Below, one piece after another: positions 17,769-26,671 of a stretch of DNA of 27,068 nucleotides (the stretch's first letter is position 1; each line of letters begins with the position of its first letter). Made by a program: the position numbers and the translations under genes. The DNA lies in NCBI GenBank assembly GCA_036939755.1, contig JALLAZ010000070.1, forward strand, positions 1 to 27,068, in the 5' to 3' direction. The notes under the pieces were generated by a model. That model was not told where the DNA came from and made no database searches. It was given only the letters and a program-made list of their open reading frames with translations. The stretch comes from Stephanodiscus triporus (lineage: Eukaryota; Bacillariophyta; Thalassiosirophyceae; Thalassiosirales; Thalassiosiraceae).

Positions 17769-20461
17769 AGCGAGAAAGAGTATGATGGCGACGAATACGA
17801 GCGCATGACCTGTCCCGAATCCATCATAACCAGCTCATCCACCAAGACTTCATTTGCATTCATCTTTGCAGGGGAGGACAATAAAGTTTTCTCTTCCACC
17901 TCGCCCTTCTCTTCTGTCTCTTCCGTCTCCTCCGTCTCTTCCGTCTCTTCCGTCTCTTCCGTCTCTTCTATCTCTTCCGTCTCCTCCAACTCTTCCGTCT
18001 CCTCTAACTCTTCCGCCTCTTCCGTCTCTTCCGTCTCTTCTATCTCTTCTATCTCTTCTATCTCGTCTATCTCTTCCGTCTCCTCTAACACTTCCGTCTC
18101 TTCTAACTCTTTTGTCTCAGTTGACTCTTCTGTCTCTGTTGACTCTTCCAATTCCTCCTGCTCTGCCATGTCACTGATATTGTCTTTGTGTTCACTACCG
18201 GTACGCTCGGATTTTTGTTCGCCACCACCAAATGCCATCATTGCCGTGACTTCGCCTCCTGTGCATTCATCAGTGTTATATATGCTGCATGTGCTCTTGC
18301 ATGCCATACCCAAGTCTGTCACTGGATAATCAGCAGTCCCACAATTCTTGTCCTTGCGGTCCGTCTTACCAGGCTTATCATTGTATAACCACTCACACGT
18401 CATGGGGTTTGAGAGATGGTTGAAAAAGAACCCCTGGCTGTCGTGGCAGGCACTAAAGACTCTCGAGTCGACATCATCTACCATGGGTGTCATTCCAAAA
18501 ACATCATCCGATGCCGCGACAGTACCTGGCTCGGCACAGCCATTGTACAAAGAACATGTTTCCGGGCATTCTCTACCCAACTCTGAGGTCTCATAAACCA
18601 TAGTCCCACCAGTGACTTTATCCACAACAGGAACGCCACCACAGTTCTTATCCTTGCGATCCGTACGTCCGGATTTGCCATTGTACAGCCAAGTGCAATT
18701 GAACAGGTTTCCCAAATGATTTAAGAAGAAACCATCATTATTATCAGTGCACGATCCCTCTCCACTGGGAACCGCTTGGACGCTGGCAATCTCGACCGTA
18801 GGGGATCCTGACACGGAACGCACGCTGCTCTCCCAATTCGTAACCGGACTATGTGTAGGACGGATGATGGCATGGCTCTCGTCACTCGTTTTCGAATGAA
18901 CTGCATAGTTATCGGCCATTGAAGGCTCTGTCGCTGGCATCTTTGTCAGTGTTGGTCGGGTAGGTTCCTCTGTAGGATATTTCGACGGCTGAAGAGTCGG
19001 CTCGGGGGTTGATTCCATCTCTGGAGCCGGTGGAGCCAGTTGTACCTCCGGAGCCGGTGGAGCCAGTTGTACCTCCGGAGCCGGTGGAGCCAGCCTTACG
19101 TCACCAAATCCATGCAACTGACTCCCTTCACTCTCTACATTTGACACGGTATTGGCCTTCTTCAATTCTGATATAGTCACCCCAAATATCGTACACACCA
19201 ACACCATCCAAAGAAGTCCCAGCCCCATTTTATGGGATTGACCTAGACGGTTCCAACAGCCCTGTTTCTTGTTCTGAAAGTCCTTTGCTACGACCCAATC
19301 AGATGAACTTGATGGGCCGTTCGTGTTTGGCGGAAGATGCCCATGGCCATAGTTGTTGGATGATGATGTTGCCGTGAGGGCACTTATGCACCATTGAAGG
19401 AGTTTATCACGAAAAGTTTCCTTTCCGTCCTTATTCACGGTGGACATTCCTGGTGGGATATTGCCCTGAAAGGTTGTGCCTGGAGGCAAATTACCCAGGT
19501 CAACATTGCTGAAAGAAAAATCATCCACCTTAGACACTGCAACGTTGACATTTGTGTTGTAATATCCGGCACTGTTCATCGAGACGGCCTGACGATAGAT
19601 GTTCGTATTCAAAGGTATATTTTTATTGATGCCATTGCTGTTATTTCCTTGGAGACCTGGCGTATCATTAAGATAAGACAAATGATGCTCTTGGCTGGCT
19701 TGAAAACCTTGTTCGACGTCAACGGCATTGGTAATGATTGCGGTTGTAGATTTGGTTGCTGGGCCATAGAGCTTTTGCTTTTCATTCGAGTCCAGACCAT
19801 AGTATTCTGATGCTGTAAATGTCACAAATATGCATCTTGTGCGTTAGCGAATTCGAAGGAACGGCAGCTAGGAGCTCAACGAACTACTGCCTCATGTGAA
19901 TAATTGGAATATCATCAGAATAAACTCACCCTTTTCATCTCCCTCGTTGATTATCTCCTCCCTCCACAAATTTCCTGAGTATGTCCTCCCTCGACTACTA
20001 CCTTCTGTATCGAATGGATTTGTACTAGCACTCATTGCACCATAGACCTCCGTGGAATGAGCACCGCCTTTGTTTCCATTGTTGGGCGCGGCGTGGTATG
20101 CACCTGTTGCGGAGTTGGGTGCTCTCGGTGCAGCCGCAGCCGGAGAGCGACGAGACGGCAATGGCGAAGGAGCAATGTATTCCTCTGGCTCCAACCCTGC
20201 AGATGACGACGCTCTGGCCAACTTGCCTCCTCGTGGACGGGGCGAGAACATAGTTTTACGCTCGGTACTATGACCGGCTATGACTTCGAAACCCGACGCG
20301 CCGTTGGAGCGAGCACGGGATAACGTGGTGGCGGAATTGGTTCGAGAGCGTGGTGGCGGCCCCGACGATCGTGAGTTGGAAAGTTTGCCATTCATTCGTT
20401 TACTGTCGTCGCAATCCTCGTCGGGCGTGCGAGGACAGTCTACATCAAATATCTCACTCAT
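17741..20461 (-). CDS. Type II membrane protein with two six-Cys ectodomain modules and Glu/Thr-rich tail
   Basis: Model: complement(join(17741..19812, 19930..20461)), 2604 nt, 867 aa; the 117-nt intron has a GTGAGT donor and a CATTTACAG acceptor. ATG at 20461 is the first in frame. There is no signal peptide. The N-terminal ~370 residues are Ser/Asn/Pro-rich and probably cytoplasmic. A basic stretch (NKKQGCWNRLGQSHK) precedes one membrane helix (about 374-391, GLGLLWMVLVCTIFGVTI), giving N-in topology. Outside: three LAPPAPEVQ repeats (418-443), a Pro/Thr stalk (PTLQPSKYPTEEPT), then two related modules (532-603 and 633-694) with six Cys each in like order, sharing FNHL, WLYN and TDRKDKNC. 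A Glu/Thr-rich tail (731-819) and a short Ser/Tyr end follow. Such Pro/Thr stalks with Cys modules are familiar in diatom surface proteins. A cell-wall or matrix role is inference. Confidence 0.82.
17888..18154 (-). repeat. Coding tandem repeat for Glu-Glu-Thr/Ile/Leu tract
   Basis: About 90 codons dominated by GAG/GAA pairs followed by ACG, ATA or TTA (read on the minus strand) give units such as EETEETEET and EEIEEIEE. The DNA is a degenerate 9-nt periodic array, probably expanded by slippage, and is strongly acidic in the protein. Confidence 0.88.
19016..19093 (-). repeat. 27-bp tandem repeat (about three copies) encoding LAPPAPEVQ
   Basis: Near-identical 27-nt units encode LAPPAPEVQ, LAPPAPEVQ and LAPPAPEM just outside the membrane helix of the surface protein. 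The near identity at DNA level indicates recent expansion. Confidence 0.88.
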
Positions 20462-20962
20462 TATGTGGATAAAAGCTGTGCCAACTTGTTCCCCCGGCAC
20501 TCTTTTTATTTCCTTTGCTCAATTTGACCTAGGATTGATGAGGGTTACACCTCTTTGGAAGCTTTGATATCTCTGTAAATGAATTGGAAGAACGTCCTGT
20601 GTCCCTAAGCTTTGATGACTGAAACAAGACGTTCGCCATAAAATTTAGAGTATTTTTTTTTTCTCAGATTTTTCGTGCAAATTTTTTGTAGTACATAAGT
20701 CCAGAACAAAGTGTATGTAGCGCAGTACTGAACAGACATTCACGACCAGGAATAAGGGGACTGTTTGTCCCCCCCGCCATTTTTGACGTATGTAGAAGTT
20801 GTACCTTTGTCCCCTTATTTTGTGTTATGTGTAAGCATCACAGGACCCAATTATGTCTTCTCTGGACAGATTCAAGGTGTTCTCGTCCTTCACCCCAATC
20901 CATCGACCTTGCAAGTTTTGCCACCGAGTTATCATTAAGGCAAATCTATAGCACTATTGAAA
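20462..20962. promoter_or_regulatory. Divergent intergenic region between the surface protein and polyamine genes
   Basis: About 500 nt, T-rich near 20650-20690, expected to hold both promoters. It contains the inverted repeat described at 20751-20819. No gene is supported. Confidence 0.45.
20751..20819. repeat. Perfect 11-bp inverted repeat
   Basis: AATAAGGGGAC at 20751-20761 and its exact reverse complement GTCCCCTTATT at 20809-20819 flank 47 nt. The interior begins with a second TTTGTCCCC-like stretch, giving alternative pairings. It could be a regulatory cruciform or the termini of a tiny element; no target duplication is evident. Confidence 0.6.
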
Positions 20963-23311
20963 ATGTTCTGCTCTCCGACCGCGTCCATGACGCATACGAA
21001 CGACCCAAGTAGCATTGGCAGAGCACCAAAATCTGTCCGGTTGTATAGTGGGCGATTCCTCATCAATGTAACAGCCAATTTCATCACGATCTCCCTTGTA
21101 CTCGCTGCTCTCGTTGCATTCTTGATTGGATCAGCTGCCCAAATCAATTTATCGTCAAAATTGTATACAAGACCCAGTCTAACCACCAGTTCATCTAACC
21201 AGCGAAATCATGGCGGCACGACCCTCAACAAGCAGACGCTTCTTCCCAGAATCGGATTATGTGGCGGTGAAGGGTGCAATGCGGAGGAAAGCGCTGAACA
21301 GATCTTACTGGCCTCTGACGCCGAACATTCATCTTCCAAACTTGGAGACGAGGAGAAAGATAATGATGCAGGTATCAACATCTACAAGTATGCGCCCCAT
21401 CTTCCTTCGGGGCAACATTTGTTGGTTGACGCTAGAGACGTCAACTCTGGATTCCTCAATTCAGACAAACTCATAGTCACCGCTATGGTTGATCTCACAG
21501 AAGAGTGCAAGATCGCACTGCTATCTTATCATTGCCTTTCCCATGTGCCAGTGGGAGTGAGTTGTTACGGAGTATCATCCGCAGGCCATGTTTCCATTCG
21601 TACCTGGCCCGAAGAAGGAGTGATCATCATTGATTTATTCAAGTGTGGCACATCACCCCCTTTGGTCCAAGTCTTGCCTATCATCAAGAAGCTGTTCGTT
21701 ATCCCTAGCCATGATCTGGTGGAAGAGAGTGATGGAGACCTGCAAGAGCCAACGATTATCTGGTCTTATAAGTTGCGTGGGTTCCGCGAAGGATTTTACG
21801 GATATCGAAGGTACGATAATCCCCTTGAGACTGACCTTGGTCTTGATGTGTTAAGAATGCATTATTTAGCCATGAAGGAAGTATTGGTTTCAGAAGAAAC
21901 TGAGTTTCAACATGTTGACATCTACGAGTTGATTAATCCTCGAAGGACCTCGATGGCTTCTTACAAGAGGGCTTTGTCTGGTGATGGGTCGTATGAATCA
22001 CTCCATCCTGAGATCTATAGACCTGATAAGATCCTATTTCTCGATGGAGTACAACAGAGCTCTTTGTATGGCGAAGCTGCATACCACGAGGCGTTGGTTC
22101 ATCCTTCCATGATCACCCACCCCAACCCCAGGCGCGTGGCAATCATTGGCGGTGGAGAAGGTGCCACCTTGAGGGAGGTCCTTAAGCACAATACTGTAAA
22201 AGAAGCTGTGATGGTGGAAATCGATGGAGAGTTAGTCGATATGTGCAGGGAACATCTAATCGAGTGGTGCGATTGCACAGATCTCGCAGGAAGTGATGCG
22301 AATTTGTGTTTTGACGACTCTCGGGCTTCCGTATTAATTGAGGATGCCTTTGCGTGGTTCATTGATAAATTTGGTGGTAGTACGAAAAAAAGAGAACAGT
22401 TTGACGTTATTATCATGGATGCTTTGGATCCAGACAAGTTTGTTGAGATTGTGGGCAAACTTTACAAGAGTGACCAATTTGTGCGCTCACTATATAACGG
22501 CCTTGCCGACGAAGGGGTGGTAAGTTTGCCACTTATGAGCATGATAAAAATGTCTCTTATCAAGAGCCAAAACTTACATTTTTTCTCAGTTTGTCGTACA
22601 GATCGGTGAGTCTCAAAATATTGCCGATACAGCCCTTGAGGTGGGACAATTGAAGGATACAGCACACATGGTAAGTGGCAACACACTACAGTCATGTTTT
22701 TCAGTGCCATGTCGCATCATTGTGTCAGCAAACTGATAGTATTCTTCACTCAGATTGAGGCACTTCGAAGTGTCGGATTCAAGAGCATGCATACATACGA
22801 TGAGGTAAGTATGTCTAGATAATTATTCTATCACCCCTGCTATTTTGTTGATCCCCAATCCAATTAATCTGTTGTTTTCTTGTGCAATCAACGATTGCAG
22901 GGGCACAGCGGATACTTTGCGCCGTGGTCCTACCTAGTTTGCTTCAAAGACTCGAAGTCAAGGGCGAGCTGGTACGAAACATCTGCTGGGATCGAGATCA
23001 AACTGCGCCAGCGTATGCACAGAAGGAAATCGGGAGAGCCATCCCTCATGTACTTCGATGCCCCAACGATGATGATGTACCAATTACCCCCCAGGTCAGA
23101 CGAAACAGTGTATTGCCGTAAGGCGCTAAAACCGAGGGAATGCAAAGACGACTACAACGGAACCAATCCAAAGCTCGTGAACCCTGTGTCATTGCTGGAA
23201 GCCCACAAGGAGAAAGGCATTTCTATCTACGCCTGCCAAAATCAGCCCAGCACCGTACACAGCCCTGTGTTTGAACGTCACTCGAGACAGCTTTTGGGCA
23301 GCGGGTGCTGA
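20963..23311 (+). CDS. Membrane-anchored SpeD-like / aminopropyltransferase (SpeE/ACL5-like) fusion
   Basis: Model: join(20963..22519, 22590..22670, 22754..22804, 22901..23311), 2100 nt, 699 aa. Introns of 70, 83 and 96 nt all have GTAAGT donors and CAG acceptors in phase 0. The start is the first ATG, with A at -3. Residues 42-58 form a hydrophobic signal-anchor helix. Residues about 149-245 match bacterial-type S-adenosylmethionine decarboxylase (GQHLLVDARDVNSG, SIRTWPEEG, DLFKCG). Residues about 268-580 are an aminopropyltransferase: FLDGVQQSSLYGEAAYHEAL, AdoMet-binding GGGEGATLREVL (396-407), and the DALDP loop (486-490) typical of thermospermine-synthase-like enzymes. Splicing restores VFVVQIGES and GYFAPWSYLVCF. 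The SpeD pyruvoyl Ser is Gly208 and the catalytic His is Arg213, while Cys228 is kept, so decarboxylase activity is unlikely. SpeD/SpeE fusions in diatoms have been proposed to act in long-chain polyamine synthesis; compartment and product are inference. Confidence 0.88.
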
Positions 23312-23926
23312 TGATTTGATTTGAAAGAACATCTTGCACTGCTTCGACTTGTTTTTCATACTTAAACCGGGGCTATTACATGCCATACTTTTTACGTTGT
23401 TGCCACGACAAGGATCCTCGAACAGAGGTAACCTTTTCTGTACTGCTTGTTGTATTTTTTATATCAGATAAATAATTCTTCCTAAGTAACTCCACGGAAA
23501 ATCTAGGCAATAACTAGTTGAAAGCGAGGTGCTGTACGATATGCAGTATTGCTGCTTTTGGACGAATTGGTGCGCAGGTCGCTGAACTGCCTCCACGAGC
23601 GATGTCACTTTCGCCAAACTATATAGAGACTGTTGTCCAGCCTTTTTACTAGACAATATGGCAAAGATGAAAATCATTTTTCACTTGACACCTTATGGAG
23701 ATCGGCTGAATTTTTGAGAAAGCACGTCTGTGCGATATTGAAATTTTGACGTAGCCAAATGAGAGTTGGCCCTCTACGTTCCTGTTAGAAAATCAGTCAT
23801 CGTCGCTTCAAAAAAATGCGCCGAAAAATAACCTGTATGAGCAATAAAAAAACTCCTGCCCCCCATCTTCCCCATTATGGTACCTCATTACGCGACGCGC
23901 ATCTATAGATATTCTCGATAATAATG
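23312..23926. other. Convergent intergenic region, no gene seen
   Basis: AT-rich 3' flanks of two convergent genes. A 72-codon minus-strand frame at 23459-23677 has neither conserved-looking composition nor splice support. No RNA gene or repeat recognised. Confidence 0.5.
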
Positions 23927-25301
23927 TCAAGGACCGTCAACGATGCTCCACGCGACCATCTCACCCGCCCTTAGCGGCCTTACGACGCCGTCACCGAACT
24001 TGTAACTCCAGGGGACCGTCCAACTCCTCTTCTCGAGTGTCACGCCCCCCCCCCCCTCGTTTCGTGGCAATCCATAAAAATCAGCGCCGTGATGGCACAG
24101 GAATCCCTCGAGCCTGTCCAGCGCCCCCGCGCTCTCGAATGCCTCCGCGTACAATTCCAACGCCGCGTGGGCCGTGTAACTCCCCGCGCACCCGCACGAC
24201 GATTCCTTCGACCCTACCTCGTGCGGCGCCGAATCCGTCCCGGCGAAGAACTTGCACGAGCCGGACGTGGCCGCGCCCAACAGGGCCAGTCGATGCTCCT
24301 CGCGCTTGAGTATCGGCAGGCAGTACAGGTGCGGACGTATCCCCCCCCTCGCTAGCATGTCGTTGCGGTTGTACAGGAGGTGATGGGGCGTGATCGTCGC
24401 TCGGACGTTGTCCGGCGCGACCTTCGTCACGTACTCTACCGCGTCCGACGTGGAGATGTGCTCGAGCACGATGCGCAGATCCGACGGCATGTCGCGAACC
24501 AGCGGCTTGACGATCGTCTCGATGAATACCGATTCCCTGTCGAATATGTCGACGCTCGGCGTCGAGACCTCCGAGTGTATCAGAAGCAGCATGCCTGCCT
24601 CGGCCATGGCGCGCAAGGCGGGGTACACGTTGCGAACGTCGGTGACGCCAGCGTCGGAGTTGGTGGTGGCGCCGGCGGGGTAGTACTTGCACGCCCTGAC
24701 GAGGCCGGTGGCGCGGGCCCTGCGTATCTCGTCGGGCGTGGTTTGGTCGGTTAGGTAGAGAGTCATCAGCGGCTCGAGGGGCCGACGGCGACCGCCGGTG
24801 AGATCCGCGGGGAGGGATGACAGGAGGTGATCCCGGTAGGCCAGCGCCTTCTCGGTGGTGGTGACCGGAGGCTTGTTTCGCGTGGGCGGACGTTCGCGCG
24901 ATGCAGTGGGTAGCGAGCGAACAAGTCGCAAGGCGAGGCGCGAGTTACCTAGATAGTTAGTCGTGAGGCGGACGAGCCCTCGGACAAGATAAGAGAGAAG
25001 GGTTCCTTTTCGCTCGAGCTCCGCTCGGCAAATCATAGAGCATCTAGTGTGCTAACACAAGGCCCTTCGCGCTGCTCAAACTCTCACTCACCTTGAGGTT
25101 GGGCATCGCGATCGCCCTACCGAAGCGGAGGGATGCGTGACGTAAGACGTCGGCGCTCGCCGCACCGTCTCGGAAGTGATGGTGGAAGTCGTCGGGCATG
25201 GTGGCGAGGGTGATGCGCGTGCCATCGGGGACGGGCGGATGACGGACGACATTATCGACGACGGCGGCCTCGGCGGCGACGGAAGTCGTCGTCGTATTCA
25301 T
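23927..25301 (-). CDS. pyrC: Dihydroorotase (PyrC/URA4 type), two exons
   Basis: Model: complement(join(23927..24871, 25092..25301)), 1155 nt, 384 aa. The 220-nt intron has donor GTGAGT after MPNLK and acceptor AAACAAG before [14 protein letters not shown]. The join recreates the contiguous MPNLxPPVTT block of the bacterial PyrC class. The enzyme interconverts N-carbamoyl-L-aspartate and dihydroorotate, the third step of pyrimidine synthesis. Metal and catalytic residues are present: H40/H42 in DFHHHFRDG, carboxylated Lys132 in [13 protein letters not shown]169 (LLIHSE), H208 (LEHIS) and Asp283 in [10 protein letters not shown]. Length is typical (E. coli PyrC is about 348 aa). It appears to be a free-standing domain, not a CAD-type fusion. 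I see no targeting peptide, so cytosolic location is likely. Confidence 0.94.
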
Positions 25302-25627
25302 AGTAGTAGTAGTCGATCGGCGGCGCTTCTGGAAAGTACGACCGACCTGTACTTGACTATGGTACTACAACAGCGATGCGTGGTTTTAAACCTCGCCTCG
25401 GATGGTAGAAGGTACGTAGGCTCATAGTATTAGTAGGCCGGCTCCCACACACCAGCATTTTGTCACTTTTAGTCTGTCCAGTTTCGCCAAATATTACCTA
25501 TCGCTAACATAGGGACAGCCTAAAAGCTCCAAGGCGCGGTGCAGTTTTTTAGGTCCGACCTTATTTTCCCGCCCTCCCCCCTCCAAAAATCAGCGCCGCG
25601 CGAGGAAAAAATAAAGAAATCGCCGCC
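25302..25627. promoter_or_regulatory. Divergent spacer between dihydroorotase and the element-like ORFs
   Basis: 326 nt upstream of both the dihydroorotase ATG and the ATG at 25628. A short TAGTAG run lies at about 25301-25314 and an A-rich AAAAAATAAAG stretch lies just before 25628. No specific motif recognised. Confidence 0.35.
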
Positions 25628-26029
25628 ATGGCCGACCAGACCCCCCCACCCGATTCGCCAAATATAGTCCCCCCAGGGGTCACGAACGCGGAAATTAATA
25701 TCGCAAACGAACCCCCCTCATCCCCCATGCTCACTGGCGATGCGCATGTAGCGAATCTCTTCGGCTCGTCAGATGCGATCGCTCAAAACAAGAGGATGTC
25801 GATTTTAAGGGAGGCATCCGGCCATACTCCTGCGCGAAAGAAGCGCGGCGATACGGCGCATCGCGCATCGTCGCTTAGGGCTCGCATCGCAATTCAAGAG
25901 ACTCTTGCCGCGGATATGTCCACTCTACACGTCTGCGACTCTTTCGTTGATCGCGAGGCATCGTCTGATTTGATTCGAGCGCCGGTTGTTACCCCCGACG
26001 GCGACGACGATGGCGATGATCTGGACTGA
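25628..26029 (+). CDS. Hypothetical 133-aa protein, possible N-terminal part of the element protein
   Basis: ATG at 25628 sits in a strong context (GCCGCCATGG) and the frame ends with TGA at 26029. The sequence is Pro/Ser-rich at the start (TPPPDSPNIVPPG), then PSSPMLT, a basic stretch TPARKKRGD and an acidic end. No domain recognised. The PSSPMLT codons are the first copy of the 22-bp direct repeat; the second copy lies in the same relative frame just before the helicase part. This suggests that both once belonged to one reading frame. A different frame (26016-26159, 47 codons, starting MIWTDILGPMKSFLGWKRIAKD at the protein level in pieces) overlaps the end and may be a further exon or frameshifted continuation. 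Confidence 0.4.
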   Translation: MADQTPPPDSPNIVPPGVTNAEINIANEPPSSPMLTGDAHVANLFGSSDAIAQNKRMSILREASGHTPARKKRGDTAHRASSLRARIAIQETLAADMSTLHVCDSFVDREASSDLIRAPVVTPDGDDDGDDLD

Positions 26030-26596
26030 CATCCTCGGTCCGATGAAGTCTTTCCTTGGCTGGAAACGCATTGCAAAGGACGTAAGAGGGTGCTATTTTC
26101 AGGCTGCTCGTCTTGTTAGGTACATTCATAACTCGATGAGCACCTATCTTCTAGGATGAATCGATGTGTTAGAACATATCACGGCCGTACCAACAAGTCA
26201 GCCCTGGCACATGACGAATGGCTAGAACTTAACAACAAAGAATTTGCATCGTATCCATCTGTGCGCACGCTCGAAGGCATGAGCAGGCAAGGCCAATTCC
26301 TCGGTATCACACAAAAGGCAAAACGGGTAATCGAAACCATCTACTCGGCTGGTCCAATCAAAGATCGCATTGTTCATCGTAGCGGAACAGGATCAAAGGG
26401 GAATTGTAGCATTGAAAAAACCTTGATCAGTGAGGTGATTGGTTTGTTTCTAGGGGACCCATTTGATGAAAGCAATCATGGACGCATTTTGCAATGGGGG
26501 TTCATGATAACGTTAAAGGGACGGATCACCACAAAGCTTAATCGAAAAAAACTTGAACGGGAGACGTTGTATATCCCCCTCATCCCCCATGCTCAC
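25713..26596 (+). repeat. Pair of 22-bp perfect direct repeats 862 bp apart
   Basis: The copies are 25713-25734 and 26575-26596. Both encode PSSPMLT in the frame used by the ORF at 25628 and by the helicase fragment respectively. Collapsing the repeat would join the two frames without a shift. The interior contains the ORF at 26156 and no obvious terminal inverted repeats. Confidence 0.8.
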
Positions 26597-26671
26597 CGAC
26601 GCTGTATTCGACGATTGGACTGCGTCAGATACAGCGCGCATCGTCGGTATGACTGGGTGCTGCGACGATAG
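26156..26671 (+). CDS. Unrecognised ORF, 171 aa, inside the interrupted element
   Basis: Frame from ATG 26156 to a stop at 26671. The first ~120 residues look moderately protein-like (LAHDEWLELNNKEFASYPSV, LISEVIGLFLGDPFDESNH). The last ~40, beyond about 26550, overlap the start of the helicase frame and look like out-of-frame reading. It lies almost entirely between the two 22-bp direct repeats. It shares its frame with the ORF at 25628, and a CTATCTTCTAG acceptor-like site lies just upstream of its ATG, so it could be an exon. No known domain found. Confidence 0.3.
   Translation: MNRCVRTYHGRTNKSALAHDEWLELNNKEFASYPSVRTLEGMSRQGQFLGITQKAKRVIETIYSAGPIKDRIVHRSGTGSKGNCSIEKTLISEVIGLFLGDPFDESNHGRILQWGFMITLKGRITTKLNRKKLERETLYIPLIPHAHRRCIRRLDCVRYSAHRRYDWVLRR

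Noticed and set aside
17805..18329. Plus-strand Ser/Val-rich repetitive protein
   Set aside because: It is the complement of the Glu/Thr repeat of the membrane protein, whose other domains and intron support the minus strand.
17888..19093. CRISPR-like or satellite array
   Set aside because: The repeats are coding, of 9 nt and 27 nt period without unique spacers, in a eukaryotic gene.
24081..24692. Minus-strand 203-codon Arg/His-rich frame
   Set aside because: Alternative frame of the dihydroorotase exon, which carries all catalytic residues.
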